The notes: generated by a model from the sequence alone, not told the origin. 64,000 bases of DNA from Ahaetulla prasina (GCF_028640845.1 NC_080540.1:134816420-134880419); one strand, 5' to 3'. Shown: positions 39,866 through 51,179, counted from the first letter of the stretch. Numbers and translations are program-made.

Positions 39866-40452
39866 CAGTGGTGAAATGTAAAATTTGTTACTACTGGTTC
39901 TGTGGGCATGGCTTTGGGGGGTGGGGGTTAATGTGACTGGGTGGGCTTGGCCAACTTTTTGTTGTTGTTACTTTTAAAAGCATTTTTTCTACCACCTCTT
40001 CCGCCGAAGAAGTTGTTAAAAAATGCTTTTAAAAGCCTCTGACAATCCCAGCTGAGTTGCCTGATCGTCGGAGGCTTTTCGTTTCTTTTAAAAGCATTTT
40101 TTTTTGCCTTTAAAAGAAAAAAAAAGCCTCTGACGATCAGGCAACTCAACTGGGATCGCCAGAGCCTTTTAAAAGCATTTTTCTACTGAAGAGGTTGTAG
40201 AAAAAATGCTTTTAAAAGGCTCTGACGATTCCAGCTGAGCTGCGTGATCATCAGAGGCTTTTTTTTTTTACTTTTAAAAGCATTTTGTCGGCTGAAGAAA
40301 AAATGCTTTTAAAAGTAAAAAAAAAAAACCTCTGATGATTGTGCAGCTCAGCTGGGCATGGGGGGAGGCAGGGATTTTTGCTACTGGTTCTCCAAACCAC
40401 CCACCGCCATCGCTACTGGATCAGGCCATCCGATCCGAACCAGGAGCCCCTG
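39866..40452. mobile_element. Foldback hAT-like element with nested inverted repeats
   Basis: CAGTGGTGAAATG start and GAACCAGGAGCCCCTG end, with flanks TTACAAAG and TTACAAGG (7 of 8 TSD). Inside, the motif TTTTAAAAGCATTTTT alternates in both orientations with CCTCTGACGATC blocks. This gives several nested hairpins between about 39970 and 40340. Confidence 0.78.
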
Positions 40453-40515
40453 TTACAAGGGTTTGGTGTAGCGGAAAATAGTTTCATATATAAACTTCTA
40501 TTTATTTCAGTATTT

Positions 40516-40871
40516 ATTAAAGGTAAAGGTTCCCCTCGCACATATGTGTTAGTTGTTCCTAACTCTAGGGGGCGGTGCTCATCTCCGTTTCAAAGCTGAA
40601 GAACCAGCACTGTCCGAAGACATCTCCGTGGTCATGTGGCCGGTATGACTGAATGCCAAAGGCGCACAGAACGCTGTTACCTTCCCACCAAAGGTGGTCC
40701 CTATTTTTTCTACTTGCATTTTTTATGTGCTTGCGAACTGCTAAATTGGCAGAACCTGGGACAAGTAATGGGAGCTCACCCCGTTACGTGGTACTAGGGA
40801 TTCGAACCGCTGAACTGCCGACCTTTCGATCGACAAGCTCAGCGTCTTAGCCACTGAGCCCGTGTCCCTAG
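40516..40871 (-). repeat. Sauria/Squam1-type SINE (BovB-tailed), minus strand
   Basis: The minus-strand head at 40871 reads TAGGGACACGGGCTCAGTGG, box A TGGCTAAGACG and box B GGTTCGAATCC (both match the pol III consensus). The BovB-like tail GGGGGCGGTGCTCATCTCCG lies on + near 40569. The best preserved of the three. Confidence 0.92.
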
Positions 40872-41454
40872 GCAGTATTTATTAAGCACATTTAAATGGC
40901 TGCCCATCATAACTAGAGGAACTCTGGACAGGAAACAAAAGCACAAATGTGCAAACTCCTTTTAAAAAAGTCTAGTAGAGGCTTCATAAAACTATTCTAA
41001 CAACATAAACACAGCCATTGCTGGGCACCACTAAACTTCCCAATCAAAAAGCCTGGAGGAAAAGTTGTATTTTAAGGCTAGCAGGATTGTGGAGCCTCAA
41101 GCAGGAGATAGTTTTATAAGGCAGGCAACAGGATAGCGAACTCTTTTTAGATCACACCAGATGACATTGCTTTACAAAGGGGACCCAGAGCCTGCCCGTC
41201 CTGTCAGCAGATGTGATGGGTTGGATAAAAACTACTGGGAACGAATGTGTTTAGAAGTGTTAAAATCTGTTCTCCTGCTAGATCCCCAGATTACAATTAC
41301 TGTGCTAAACTATAATGGTGATAGAAAGATACTGTTTCCTACAATCATTCAAGTTGCAGGTTTAACTATTATCTGAATATTTCTTTTTAAACAAAAAACA
41401 GAGATATTGTTATTTTGGAAAATTGCCCTCCATCCATATGGCTGGAGTAAAAAA
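40872..41454. other. Intergenic, no feature recognised
   Basis: No gene or repeat recognised. The frame at 41161-41376 has no domain. Confidence 0.45.
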
Positions 41455-42112
41455 ATTACAAGTATTCATTTAGTGACTTTTCAAAGTTATAACGGCACTG
41501 AGAAAAAATGGCTTATGATAATTTTCATATGACTGTTGCAGCATCTCCACGGTCACGTGATCAAAATTTGGACATTTGGCAAATGTCAAAGGGCCTCTGG
41601 TGGCTCAGACTGGTAAGACAGTCTGTTATTAACAGCAGCTGCTTGCAATTACTGCAGGTTCAAGTCCCACTAGGCCCAAGGTTGACTCAGCCTTCCATCC
41701 TTTATAAGGTAGGTAAAATGAGGACCCAGATTGTTGGGGGCAATAAGTTGACTTTGTACATAATATACAAATGGATGAAGACTATTGCTTGACATGGTGT
41801 AAGCCGCCCTGAGTCTTCGGAGAAGGGCGGGATATAAATGCAAATAAAATTAAAAAAATTAAATTAAAATTAAAATGTATTTAGGATGGTTACAGTGCCT
41901 TGGGGTCATGTGATTACCTTTTGCGACCTCCTGATGAACAAAGTCAACGGGAAAGCCACTTAACAACCCTGTTACTAACTTAAGAACTGCAACGATTCAT
42001 TTAACAACTGTGATAAGAAAAATCATAAAGTGTGGCAGAATTTACTTAATTGTTTTGCTTAGCAACAGAAATTTTGAGCCTTCCTTGTGGTCTTTAAGTC
42101 AAGGACTACCTG
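41455..42112. mobile_element. MITE, 'AGGTAGTCC' family, copy 4, split by a SINE
   Basis: The left part (41455-41590: TTTAGTGACTTTTCAAAGTT, CCACGGTCACGTGATCAAAA) and right part (about 41875-42112: CTTGGGGTCATGTGATTACC, AGTCAAGGACTACCTG) are continuous with the family once the SINE is removed. Confidence 0.8.
41592..41874 (+). repeat. tRNA-derived SINE (CCTCTGGTGGCTCAG family) nested in MITE
   Basis: Head GGGCCTCTGGTGGCTCAGAC with box A and box B GGTTCAAGTCC. The core GGTAAAATGAGGACCCAGAT follows, with tail AAGCCGCCCTGAGTCTTCGG and GGGATATAAATG, then an A/T-rich end. Younger than the MITE it interrupts. Confidence 0.9.
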
Positions 42113-44419
42113 TATGATTATCCATAGCAAGCATCCATGCAAGACTTAATATGGGTATATCCAAGAGGCTCAATCTAACAGGCCAAAGAAGCTTTCTCTG
42201 GCCTTTGCATGTCTTGCCATACACGTGGCAAAGCTGGGTGGCATAGTTACTGTTTGTGAGTGCATATGGAAAGAACAGAGCACACGTGCATGCACGCATG
42301 CGCACGCAGGTACACACAAACACACACACACAAAACCACGCACCTACAATTCACATCACTTTCAGAAACTTTCCACTGAGGAAATAGTCTGACTCAATTG
42401 TGGTGTCGTGATCAGGTGCTGTGGGTATCTGGTGATCTTCAGGAAGTGAAAGGCTGTTGTCTCGCACCACCACCAAAGACTGCTGAAGCAGAAGTGACAC
42501 TTCCACAAGCAGAGAATATCCTCTAGGTGTGAGCTCAGTTAACCATAGTGGTCACATTTAGCAACCGTGAAACTCTTTAATCCACAGACTTCTGTTGCAT
42601 TAATTAATAGATATGCATACAGGTGCATACCCACACATGCAAATATTGGCACTATAGCTGTCTGACAGGAGTTGAAAGTCAGAATGTGAGATGTCCTGTT
42701 TTTGCACAAATGTATGTAAACTTCCCACTGTCTGTTTCTCTCTTCCCATGTGCTGTGACAGTGTCTTTCACGTTATTCTACAATAGCAGAAAAAAAAATG
42801 GCCAAAAGCCCGAAAAGAATAAGGGAGCAGTGCTGAAAGAGCTTTTCTTTTTTGCGGGGTGGGGGGAATTGTAAAGTATTTATAGCAAGAACTGAGGAAT
42901 CCTGGTTTATTTAGATTGTTGACTACATTTCTCTTACTCCCCAGTTAGGACCTTTTGATGAAACTTGAAGTTTAACATCTGCAGGACAATATTCTCTGTT
43001 CTTGGTTTACAGGCACTGTATCAATGCTAGATAATGTGAAAAACAAACTCACCTGGGTTGAATTAATTATCTTGGAAATAAGCAAAAATTGCTATTGCCT
43101 GCATAGTATTGGATCTTTGCTGTCTATAGTACTGCACTATCATTGTGCATACGTAGTATTTCTTGTTTATCTGACTCATATGCGGCCTATGCTGTTCTCT
43201 GAATATAACTTAATTGGCAAAGTAATCATTTTCTTGAGTCTAGATAACTCTTTCCTTCTTGGTATATTGCGTCGGGCCTTCTGTAAAAACGATTGTTATC
43301 ACCATTATTAAAAATGCATTTGAGAAGGTTCACAAACAATGAGAAAACGTCTAAATCTAAAGATCTCTGCAAAAACTGGCCACTAGGAGGAGATGAGAGT
43401 TTAAGGGGGAAATAGAAATGAATTCTCCTGAATTCCTGGCAGTCAACACATCAAAGGGATTTCGCAAGGTGAAACAAATTACTTCCATTCAAAGGATTAT
43501 AAACAGAGCGGCCTGGTGAATATGATATTGTATCTGGAACTGTCTTCACATGTGGGCAAATCAGAAATTCTGCAGTCATCCGAAACAGTCATCCTAACAG
43601 TTTATTCCATATAGGCTTGTTGTGCGGATAAATAAATTAAAAAATCTTAACATGCTCTTATTGGGATAGAGTTTGTATTAAACTGGGCTAAATAACGGGC
43701 TGTTTGTACTCTAGTTTGATTTACAGTAAGGTAAAAGCAATCAACTCCCACGATGACCATGTACTGTAAAACAACTCCGGATTTATCCTCTTTTTCTGCT
43801 GGTGGAGAGGCTATGAGTCATGGCCTGTCCCAGATTTGAAGGTATCTTTGGCATCGTATTCTCTGATGATTTAATTTCTCCTCCCTTCCTATGAGCTTTC
43901 TTGTATTTAATGCCACTGATGGAAACAGCAACATTGCTCCCTGAAATGCCATAGGTTTTAGCCATTTCCCTTGCTGTGATTTCCTACTGTGTCCTGCAGC
44001 AACATTATACAAGGGATGTTCCAAGAAATGTTCATGTTGATTTTAAGATATGCAGCAGTGGTTCAGCCCAAGTAAAAACAAGTGCTGATGCCAAGCTTGC
44101 CCTCAGCTTTACCACATCACAGAAATGGGAAAAAGTAATAAATCACCATCTGTCCTGTCTAGTCTCTGTTACTACATGGGTGGCCTGTGTTTACTTAATG
44201 GAATGGTAAGTCTACCTATTCCATATTCTGTCAAATGTGGTTTCTCTCTGTGACCACCTAATAGGAAATTTTGCACCTTGTTCCTGGGGGGACCTCCCCC
44301 ACATCTTCCCTACACGTCCTTGTTGTGAGAGCACTGGAGCAAAATCTTCACTCAGTCAAAACCATGCATGGGTCACAAGGTGGGGTGGTTCCTCTTGAGC
44401 ATTTTTCTACTGAGTTTTC
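42113..44419. other. Intergenic, no gene recognised
   Basis: A CA-rich tract lies at about 42310-42335. 43.0-44.2 kb is repeat-poor. Short ORFs have no recognisable domain. Confidence 0.4.
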
Positions 44420-44645
44420 CTTTTCTTCTGTTCAGTTGTGTCTGATTCAGGGAGATGCCTGGACAAGTCCCTGCAGTTTTCTTGGCAAGGTTTTTCAGAA
44501 GCGGTTTGCCACTGTTTCCTTCCTATGGCAGAAAATGATCGGCTGAATGTCGCCCAGCTGGCTTTATGCCCAAGGGAGGACTAGAACTCCCAGTCTCCCA
44601 GTTTCTAGCACGATGCCTTAATCACTACACCAAACTGACTCACTG
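44420..44645 (-). repeat. tRNA-derived SINE (GGTCTAGTGGTTAAG family), long form
   Basis: Minus-strand head near 44640 (AGTCAGTTTGGTGTAGTGAT, TAAGGC), box B region GGGAGTTCTAGTCC, then CAGCTGGGCGAC. The tail on + reads GCCTGGACAAGTCCCTGCAG and TTCTTGGCAAGG. Full length compared with the shorter copies. Confidence 0.75.
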
Positions 44646-44760
44646 AGATTTTAGCTCCTCCTAATTTCAAGGTGATAAGAACATTAGAACTTGAAGGCAT
44701 TTACATAATGTCAGTGATCTGTTATTGATCATAATTCTTGTTAGATAGGCATCTAGCATC

Positions 44761-44808
44761 CACCTCTGGAACTTCTGAACTCTTGTAATAAGTTTTTTTT
44801 TTTACTGC
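44761..44808 (-). repeat. Short segment matching the Penelope 5' flank, inverted
   Basis: The reverse complement matches 32833-32880 (CAGTAAAA..., ACTTATTACAAGAGTTCAG, AAGTTCCAGAGGTGG), the sequence just upstream of the Penelope tandem array. The match ends where Penelope begins, so the element probably inserted into another copy of this small repeat. Confidence 0.6.
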
Positions 44809-46679
44809 TCCTGTTATTTATTTTCTCTCTTCTATGACTATTTGGGTATTCCTAATTCTGCAATCTGATAATTTCTACCAAGCTTTCTTTTCAATGGTAC
44901 ATTTATTCTGAAGTTAAATTAAATACGAGAGAGATGAATCTGTGTTCAAATCAAGTCTTTTTAAGGACTAAAGCAACTGAAATTAAGCAACAATTTATGT
45001 CAAGAGGTTAATGTTCCCCACCGTGTCATTTTCATAATCCACATTGCCCTCTCCCTGGTGCTGCTATTTGCTCCAGAAAGGAACCAAATATAAATCCTGT
45101 TTCTTGTAATAGAAAACTGAAATAAAAAATATATACCCATTTGGAATCTATATTTCAATACTTTTTTTATTCTTTCAAAATTGTTCTTTTTTACAGAATT
45201 TAAAAACAACTGAGACCTCTTTCCCCCCCCCCTCTTTTGCAAAGGAGATTAATGATTGGCCTCTTCCTTTTTCTTTGATTTAGGTTTGGTGCCTTTAGCT
45301 TCACAGTTAGGCAGAAGGGTGCTTTGATGCATGCAAATAATTGGTTGCTGCACATGACATGTTCATATTTATTGGCAAGATAAGATCAAGGTTTGTGAGG
45401 AGGACATCCCCCTGCTGGAAAACCCCAATTCAAGTTGAGCAGATGTCTGCAATCTTTTGCTGCAGGAAGTAGCCACATTTTCAAAAAACAAAAGGCACAT
45501 TGCACCCTGGAGCAAATATCAGAGCTGGCCGTCATTGATGGCCTGAGGCTTTCTGCTGCTTTGATCCCTTTATCAATGCCCTTCTGTGTCGATGATCCAT
45601 ATAAATAGAGTAAGTGCACCATGACAAATCTACCTTAACTGAATCATAACCATGTGATGGATTCTGCGTGCCAATAACTGGTACAACTTGAGGTATTTCC
45701 CGTTCCAGCTGTTACTCTCAGGACATGCCCTCCACAATAGTAGGTGTGTAATCAGTTGTGACTCAAGGGTTACGCATATATTGACAAATATTGGAAAAGC
45801 ATACACCCATTGAACATAGCATAGAGGAAAATACCTTTCACCTCAGTGGGACCCGGAGTTAACAATTAAATAGCATACACCAAATTTGACTGCTTCACTA
45901 TTAAAACTCACTGTATTAAAAAAAACAGAATTAAATGTAAACAGTGAAATAATACTTCTAAGATTTTAAAAGATTAAGCGTAAGCAATCTTACGTTTATG
46001 GAGTTAAACAGCAAACATCCAGAGAATTGGAAATAAGCAAAGTAAATAAGCAAATTTCTGTTCTGTACGTCTTTGTTAAAGAAGTATACAACCCTGTCCT
46101 ATGACAATCTATGCAGAAATACAGTTGAGATCATTACAACTTATTCCAGTTAGGGTAAGCATGTGTAAATTTGTAGTCCAAGTTTTAACTGAGATGTGAA
46201 TTAACAAAGACGCTTCCATTGCTACATTAGAAAAAAAATCATGTTAAAATAACAAAACATTAGAGGAAGATTCTTTCAAACCTGAATGGATTTTCTAGTT
46301 TATTTCAGTACCATAAGATCAATGTTGCAACATTTTATATGTAATAAATTCATATGGTAAATTTATATCTGTATAGTAGCTGTTTCTTTACTTACTTTTT
46401 AGGATAGTTTTTGTACTTTAAAAAATATTTTTATCTCAGATGTTATATTATGTACTAAATAACATACTTGATAATTTTTGTAAATCAGAGTTTAGTAAAA
46501 ATATATATTAAAAAAAGTTTGAAATATGAGGTTTAATGAATCTTGCTTCTAAGTAGGTATTCAGACAGCTAGATTGCACAGTGTTCTTATACCATTCGAA
46601 AATGTAATAATGCCTTAGGCCTTTCTTGACTTAGTAAAACTTCAGTGCAAGAACTAATTGAAAGGATATATTTATTTTT
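44809..46679. other. Intergenic, repeat-poor
   Basis: A poly-C run lies at about 45224-45232. 45250-45600 is moderately GC-balanced with no repeat signature and could be conserved. Nothing else recognised. Confidence 0.4.
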
Positions 46680-46905
46680 AGAATTTTTTTTTATTCTCCT
46701 TTATTATTTTGTAAGAAACGCAAGGAGATGAACATACCTAATACTCCTTCCTCCTATTTTCCCCTTAACAGCAACCCTGTGGGATGTGGTGGGCTGAAAG
46801 AGAGTAACTGATCTAAAGTCACCCAGCTGGCTTTCATACCTAAGGTGGCACAGGAACTCACAGTCTCCTGGTTTCTAGCTTGTAGCCTTAGCCACTAGAT
46901 CATAT
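46680..46905 (-). repeat. tRNA-derived SINE (GGTCTAGTGGTTAAG family)
   Basis: Minus-strand copy: GATCTAGTGGCTAAGGCTAC, GAAACCAGGAGACTGTGAG, CAGCTGGGTGACTTTAG; tail with an A-rich end at about 46680. Confidence 0.75.
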
Positions 46906-47032
46906 AAGATCTTCTTAATATTCTGAGTTAAAAAAAAGAGGGTTTTTTCCTTGAAAGGTCAATATTTATATAGTCTGAAGAATATATACTACTTATCTGA
47001 TTTGGGAATTTCAGATGTCTATGTAATCAAGA

Positions 47033-47245
47033 GTCAGGTGTAGTGGTTAAGATCCTGAATTAGAAACTGGAGACCATTAGTTCACTTCCTTCCTTTGACA
47101 TGAAACTCAGCTAATTGTCTTTGGGCCAGTCACTTTCTTTTAGCTAAATCCATTTTGCAAGATGTTGAGGGGCAAATAGAATGTGGGGCATCAAATATAC
47201 TCCCCTAGAGTTGTACAAAAATAAAGGTTGGATATAAATCTAACA
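47033..47245 (+). repeat. tRNA-derived SINE, diverged copy
   Basis: GGTGTAGTGGTTAAGATCCT, GAAACTGGAGACCATTAG, TTTGGGCCAGTCACTTTC and GGTTGGATATAAAT follow the family order but with many changes. Confidence 0.5.
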
Positions 47246-47291
47246 AATAGGCAATTAGCAATCATTAATCTATATTTGAAAAAAACCCTGG

Positions 47292-47530
47292 ATAAATAGC
47301 AATAGCACTTAGCCTTATATATCACATCACAGTGCTTTCCAGTCCTCTCTAAGCGGTTTACAGTCAGCATATTGCCCTCAACAATCTGGCTCCTTGTTTT
47401 ACTGACTTTGTAAGGATGGAAAGCTGAGTCAACCTTGATCCAGTGAGACTTGAATTCCTGGCAGTCGGCAGTCAACAGAATTAGCCTGCAATACTGCAGT
47501 CTAACCACTGCACCACCATGGCTCTTAAAA
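47292..47530 (-). repeat. tRNA-derived SINE (CCTCTGGTGGCTCAG-related family)
   Basis: Minus-strand head near 47525 (GAGCCATGGTGGTGCAGTGG, box A). The core with CCCTCAACAATCTGGCTCC on + follows, and the tail AATAGCAATAGCACTTAGCC as in 14950-15145. Confidence 0.7.
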
Positions 47531-47587
47531 ACCATAATTTCACATAGATTACTGCATGCAATATACATGCATGCATCTAAAAGTCTA

Positions 47588-47790
47588 AGAGCTGGTTTGG
47601 TGTAGCAGTTAAGGCATCAGGGTAGAAAACTGGAGATTGTGAGTTTTAGTTTGGTCTTGGCAGAAAGCGAGCCGGCTGACTTTGGGCCAGTACCTCTGTC
47701 TCAATTCTAGGTAGTGGGCATTGGCTGACCACTTCTGAAATCTTGCCAAGAAAACTGTAGGAATTAATCAAGGCAGTCACTAGGAATCAA
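47588..47790 (+). repeat. tRNA-derived SINE (GGTCTAGTGGTTAAG family), long form
   Basis: AGAGCTGGTTTGGTGTAGCA, GTTAAGGCATC (box A), GACTTTGGGCCAGTACCTC, then CTTGCCAAGAAAACTGTAGG, the tail type also seen at 44420. Confidence 0.68.
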
Positions 47791-48380
47791 AAAATACAAA
47801 AAAAATCTGTAACCAGTTACATTATATAATTCAGGCCATAACAAATACCTGATTTTTAATTTAAGAAAAGATATGGCTTTTGCTTAGAGGAACAGTGGTC
47901 CCATGGTGCCAGTCTCTGCTAAATTAAAGATGCTTGCTTGGCTGGCTCTCTTCCCTTAACTGCAGAGAAAGAAAAAGCATGTTGAAACACCCACTGAAAC
48001 AAGTCCACTCCTATTTCTAATCCTAAAATATTGAAAGATATCCCAGATCTTCCTTAATTCAATAACAGACTGTTTTGGAGCTGTTTTTAGATATTGTGTG
48101 CACACACATACACACAAAATACGCACTGACCCGAGTCTGAACTGATCCCTCTGAATTTCTGGGTATGGTTGATGGTGTCCTGGGAAATAATTTATCTTGG
48201 GCACAGTTGTACCTAAAATATTTTTTAATCAGATGATTAAATGATATCGAAATCCTTTATTATTAGAAATATCAGCCAACATTAATGAGATATATATATT
48301 GCATATGTGAGTCTTGGAGTAATTTGATCAAAATGGATGATTTAAAAATTAATATTTTGCCATAGGCAATACATAGTATG

Positions 48381-48598
48381 CAGAGGTGGGATTCACTTAC
48401 CTTCCTTACCGGTTTGCAAATATGAGCGTGTGTGTGCTCTCTCTCGCTTCGCTCACATGTGCCACCTCTGTGCAAGCGTAGGGCCTTCTGCGCATGCACA
48501 GTAGCCTCACATTAAATCCGGGCAGGTGCGGGGAGCCTTCTGCAGTCGCTGCTACCAGTTCACATGATCCGGAGAGAACCAGATGAATCCCACTACTG
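48381..48598. mobile_element. hAT-type MITE
   Basis: CAGAGGTGGGATTCAC and GATGAATCCCACTACTG ends with a perfect 8-bp TSD ATAGTATG (48373-48380 and 48599-48606). Confidence 0.88.
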
Positions 48599-48907
48599 AT
48601 AGTATGCTTAGTGTTCCCTGAGATATTGCTAAAACATATTTTCAGAGATGCCTACATTGTTTGGGGAAATTCTCCCCCTTGTTTTTCCCTTTGGTAGCTT
48701 CAGTTTTCAGTTAGAGAAGATGGTTTCAATTCCCCCAGTGTAAATTTCTATCGTAAGGCATATTGGTTAAGGAAGGGCATTTCTTGGTTTAAGCATATGC
48801 ATACTGGAAATTTGCTCTCTTAGAATCGGCATATTTGACAGTTCTTCTATGCTGGTGTATATTAGAGTCCAATTGCCTTGAAAAGTAAACACTTTCCCTT
48901 CTTACTA

Positions 48908-49260
48908 CAGATAATCTTCAGCGTAAAATAGTTCATTTAGTGACTGTTCGAAGTTACAACAGCATTGAAAAGAGTGACTTATGACTGACTTTTACACTTA
49001 CTTATGACCATTGCAGCATCCCCATAGTTAAGTGATCAAAATTCAGATGCTTGGCAACCGAGTCATATTTATGACAGTTGCAGTGACCTGGGGTCATGTG
49101 ATCACCTTCTGTGACCTTCTGAGAAGCAAAGTCAGTGGGGAAACCAGGTTTCCTTAACAACTGTATTACTAACTTAACTGCGGTGATTCACTTAATAACT
49201 ATGGCAAGAAAAGTTGCAAAATGGGTCAAAATTCATTTAAAATTCATTTAACATTCATTT
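48908..49260. mobile_element. MITE, 'AGGTAGTCC' family, copy 5, interrupted by L1
   Basis: Left part contains CAGATAATCTTCAGCG, GTGACTTATGAC, AGAAGCAAAGTCAGTGGGG and TTCACTTAATAACTATGGC. The family sequence appears to resume after the L1 (TTCATTTAACA...GTCTCACTAAG, to about 51175). Confidence 0.7.
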
Positions 49261-49274
49261 AAAATGTTAAATGT

Positions 49275-51130
49275 TGGAGACGACTTCCGGTATCCAGCGG
49301 CAACGGACGTCTGGAAGGTTTCTCCTGCCTCCAGTGCCCGAATCCGGCCGCCGCCGAGGCCCTCAGGGGCCAGGTGTTCCGAAAAGGACACCTGCCGTAC
49401 GGACGGCTCGCCAGGGGTCTCCCAGCCGATATACAGGACTGTGGGGACCGATGCTGGCGCGTCCTAGGCTTGGCGGGGTTCGAGGCCACAGGCCGCGCCA
49501 TTATTTTGGTCGTCGCCTGGGCGCTGTGCCCGGTGATACCGGGGCATTGGATTTATAACTGCAGCAGCCTGGTGGTGAACAGGGCACGGAGAAGAATTGA
49601 GGAGGAGAAGGGAAGGGAATATCGGTAAACGTGAGTGGAGTGCTCCGGAGTGCGGGGGGGTTTTTTCTCCCCTGCGGTTGGAAGGAGCACGAGTTATTCT
49701 GGAGAGAGGAGAACTTAAAATAAGAAGATTACCGGTTTTGTGGAGCTCTGGAGAGAAGAGGTGATGGAGAAATTTAGGAGGGAAGGTTTGAGGCCCCCCC
49801 TCCTTCTGGGGAACAGTGGTGGCGTGCAGCTTCCGCCTTCACTATGAGAATTTTGATGACATCACTTCCCTTCGGCTTCCTGGTTGACTAACTGTACTCT
49901 GGACTCGTTGCTCCTGTGAGTGCCCCCTGGTGGATCCGGAGGAAATTACAAGGATACTGTGCTTGCCTGAGGATTTTGAATACTTTTTTTTTCAAATGGC
50001 AAAAGGTCAGAGACCAACTGCTGGAGAGATGGAGAGAATTCTGGAAAAGTTATCCAATATGGACAAGAAATTGGATGATTTGCAAAGAGGCCAAACGGAA
50101 ATAAGAGCAGAAATTGTGACTATCCAAAAGGATTTAAAGGATACTCAACAAGTCTCAGCAGAAAACAAGCAGAAAGTGGAAGGTCTGGAGGGTGATATGC
50201 GGGCAGTGCAGAAAAGAGAGGAGACGACAGGCAATGCTGTGCTTGGACTACAGATGGATAAAATGTCTTATTTCCTTAGGTTTCAAAATTTGGAAGAAGT
50301 GGACCAAGAAGATTTGAGAGATGTTGTGACTAAATTGTTGGGAGAATTTCTTGGGAGAGGTGTTGATTTCATGAATTGGGATGTGGATCGAGTTTATAGA
50401 GTTAATTCGCAATATGCACGCATGCAGTTCCCAGAGAGGTTCATGTCAAATTTGTGAGAAGAGAGACGAGAGATGAAATTCTTAGAAAACATAGGAGTGG
50501 GGCACTGATTTACAGGGGCAGGGAGATAGCCATTCTGAGGCAGATTCCCAGACAGGTACGTGAAAAAAGAAAGAAATATTATTTTTTGTCAAGCAAATTG
50601 TACCAGAAGGGAGTGGGCTTCAGATGGCTGATGCCAGAGGGATTGATGATTTTCCGGGAGGGCATTACGAAAAAAATCAGTACAATTGTGGAGGCTACGG
50701 CCTATGTGGAGGAACACAAAGCCTTCCTGGAATCAGATGATCCAGGAATTGAAGAAGGGGAGGTTATAGATCATGGGGCTGAAGCGGCTGCCGCTGTTGC
50801 GGCCCTGGAGTTGGGTCAGGCTGAACCCAGAGTTCTGAGATCCAAAACTAGGAAGTGATAAAGATATTTGGGATTGTGTTGGTTTTCCTTATTCTCTTTT
50901 GTACGATATTCTGATTATTCTTGACTCTTCTTTATTACGTATTTAAAATTTGCAAACTTAGCTACTTCGTGTCACCTGCTTGCCTTATGGCTGTTGTATG
51001 TGTTAAAAAATTTGAGTAAAATTCTTATTTTAGATAAGAAAAATGAAAATTTACCATACCTGATATGTATTTGTATAAACCTTTTTTGACTAATAAAAAC
51101 TTTTTGAATAAAAAAAAAAAAAAAAAAAAA
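49275..51130 (+). mobile_element. L1-type LINE with 5' UTR and ORF1 but no ORF2 ('half-L1')
   Basis: The element starts GGAGACGACTTCCGG with a CpG-rich 5' UTR of about 700 bp. ORF1 and a 3' UTR of about 250 bp with AATAAA follow, ending in poly(A) at about 51110-51130. A perfect 14-bp TSD, AAATGTTAAATGTT, lies at 49261-49274 and 51131-51144. The whole element is about 1.86 kb with no endonuclease/RT ORF. The 5' end looks intact because the GC-rich promoter-like UTR is present. It resembles the HAL1 (half-L1) architecture known in mammals. Confidence 0.85.
49930..50858 (+). pseudogene. L1 ORF1p-like RNA-binding protein gene, one frameshift
   Basis: The likely start is the ATG at 49996 (MAKGQRP), although the frame is open from 49930. 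A coiled coil follows (ILEKLSNMDKKLDDLQRGQ, heptads to about 50200). The RRM-type segment (FLRFQNLEE) then leads to the C-terminal domain (IYRGREIAILRQIP region and KKYYFLSSKLYQKGV). A stop at 50455-50457 results from a one-base frame change near 50425. The second frame (to 50858) continues the same domain order, so the break is recent or a sequencing error. In L1 biology ORF1p trimerises and coats the element RNA. The acidic, Ala-rich C-terminal end is atypical of mammalian ORF1p. Confidence 0.8.
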
Positions 51131-51179
51131 AAATGTTAAATGTTCATTTAACATTTAACTTAGTCTCACTAAGTATATT

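Noticed and set aside
40789..40860. tRNA-like sequence with good pol III box A and box B
   Set aside because: It is the head of a Sauria/Squam1 SINE: the body and BovB-like tail follow and no cloverleaf acceptor stem closes.
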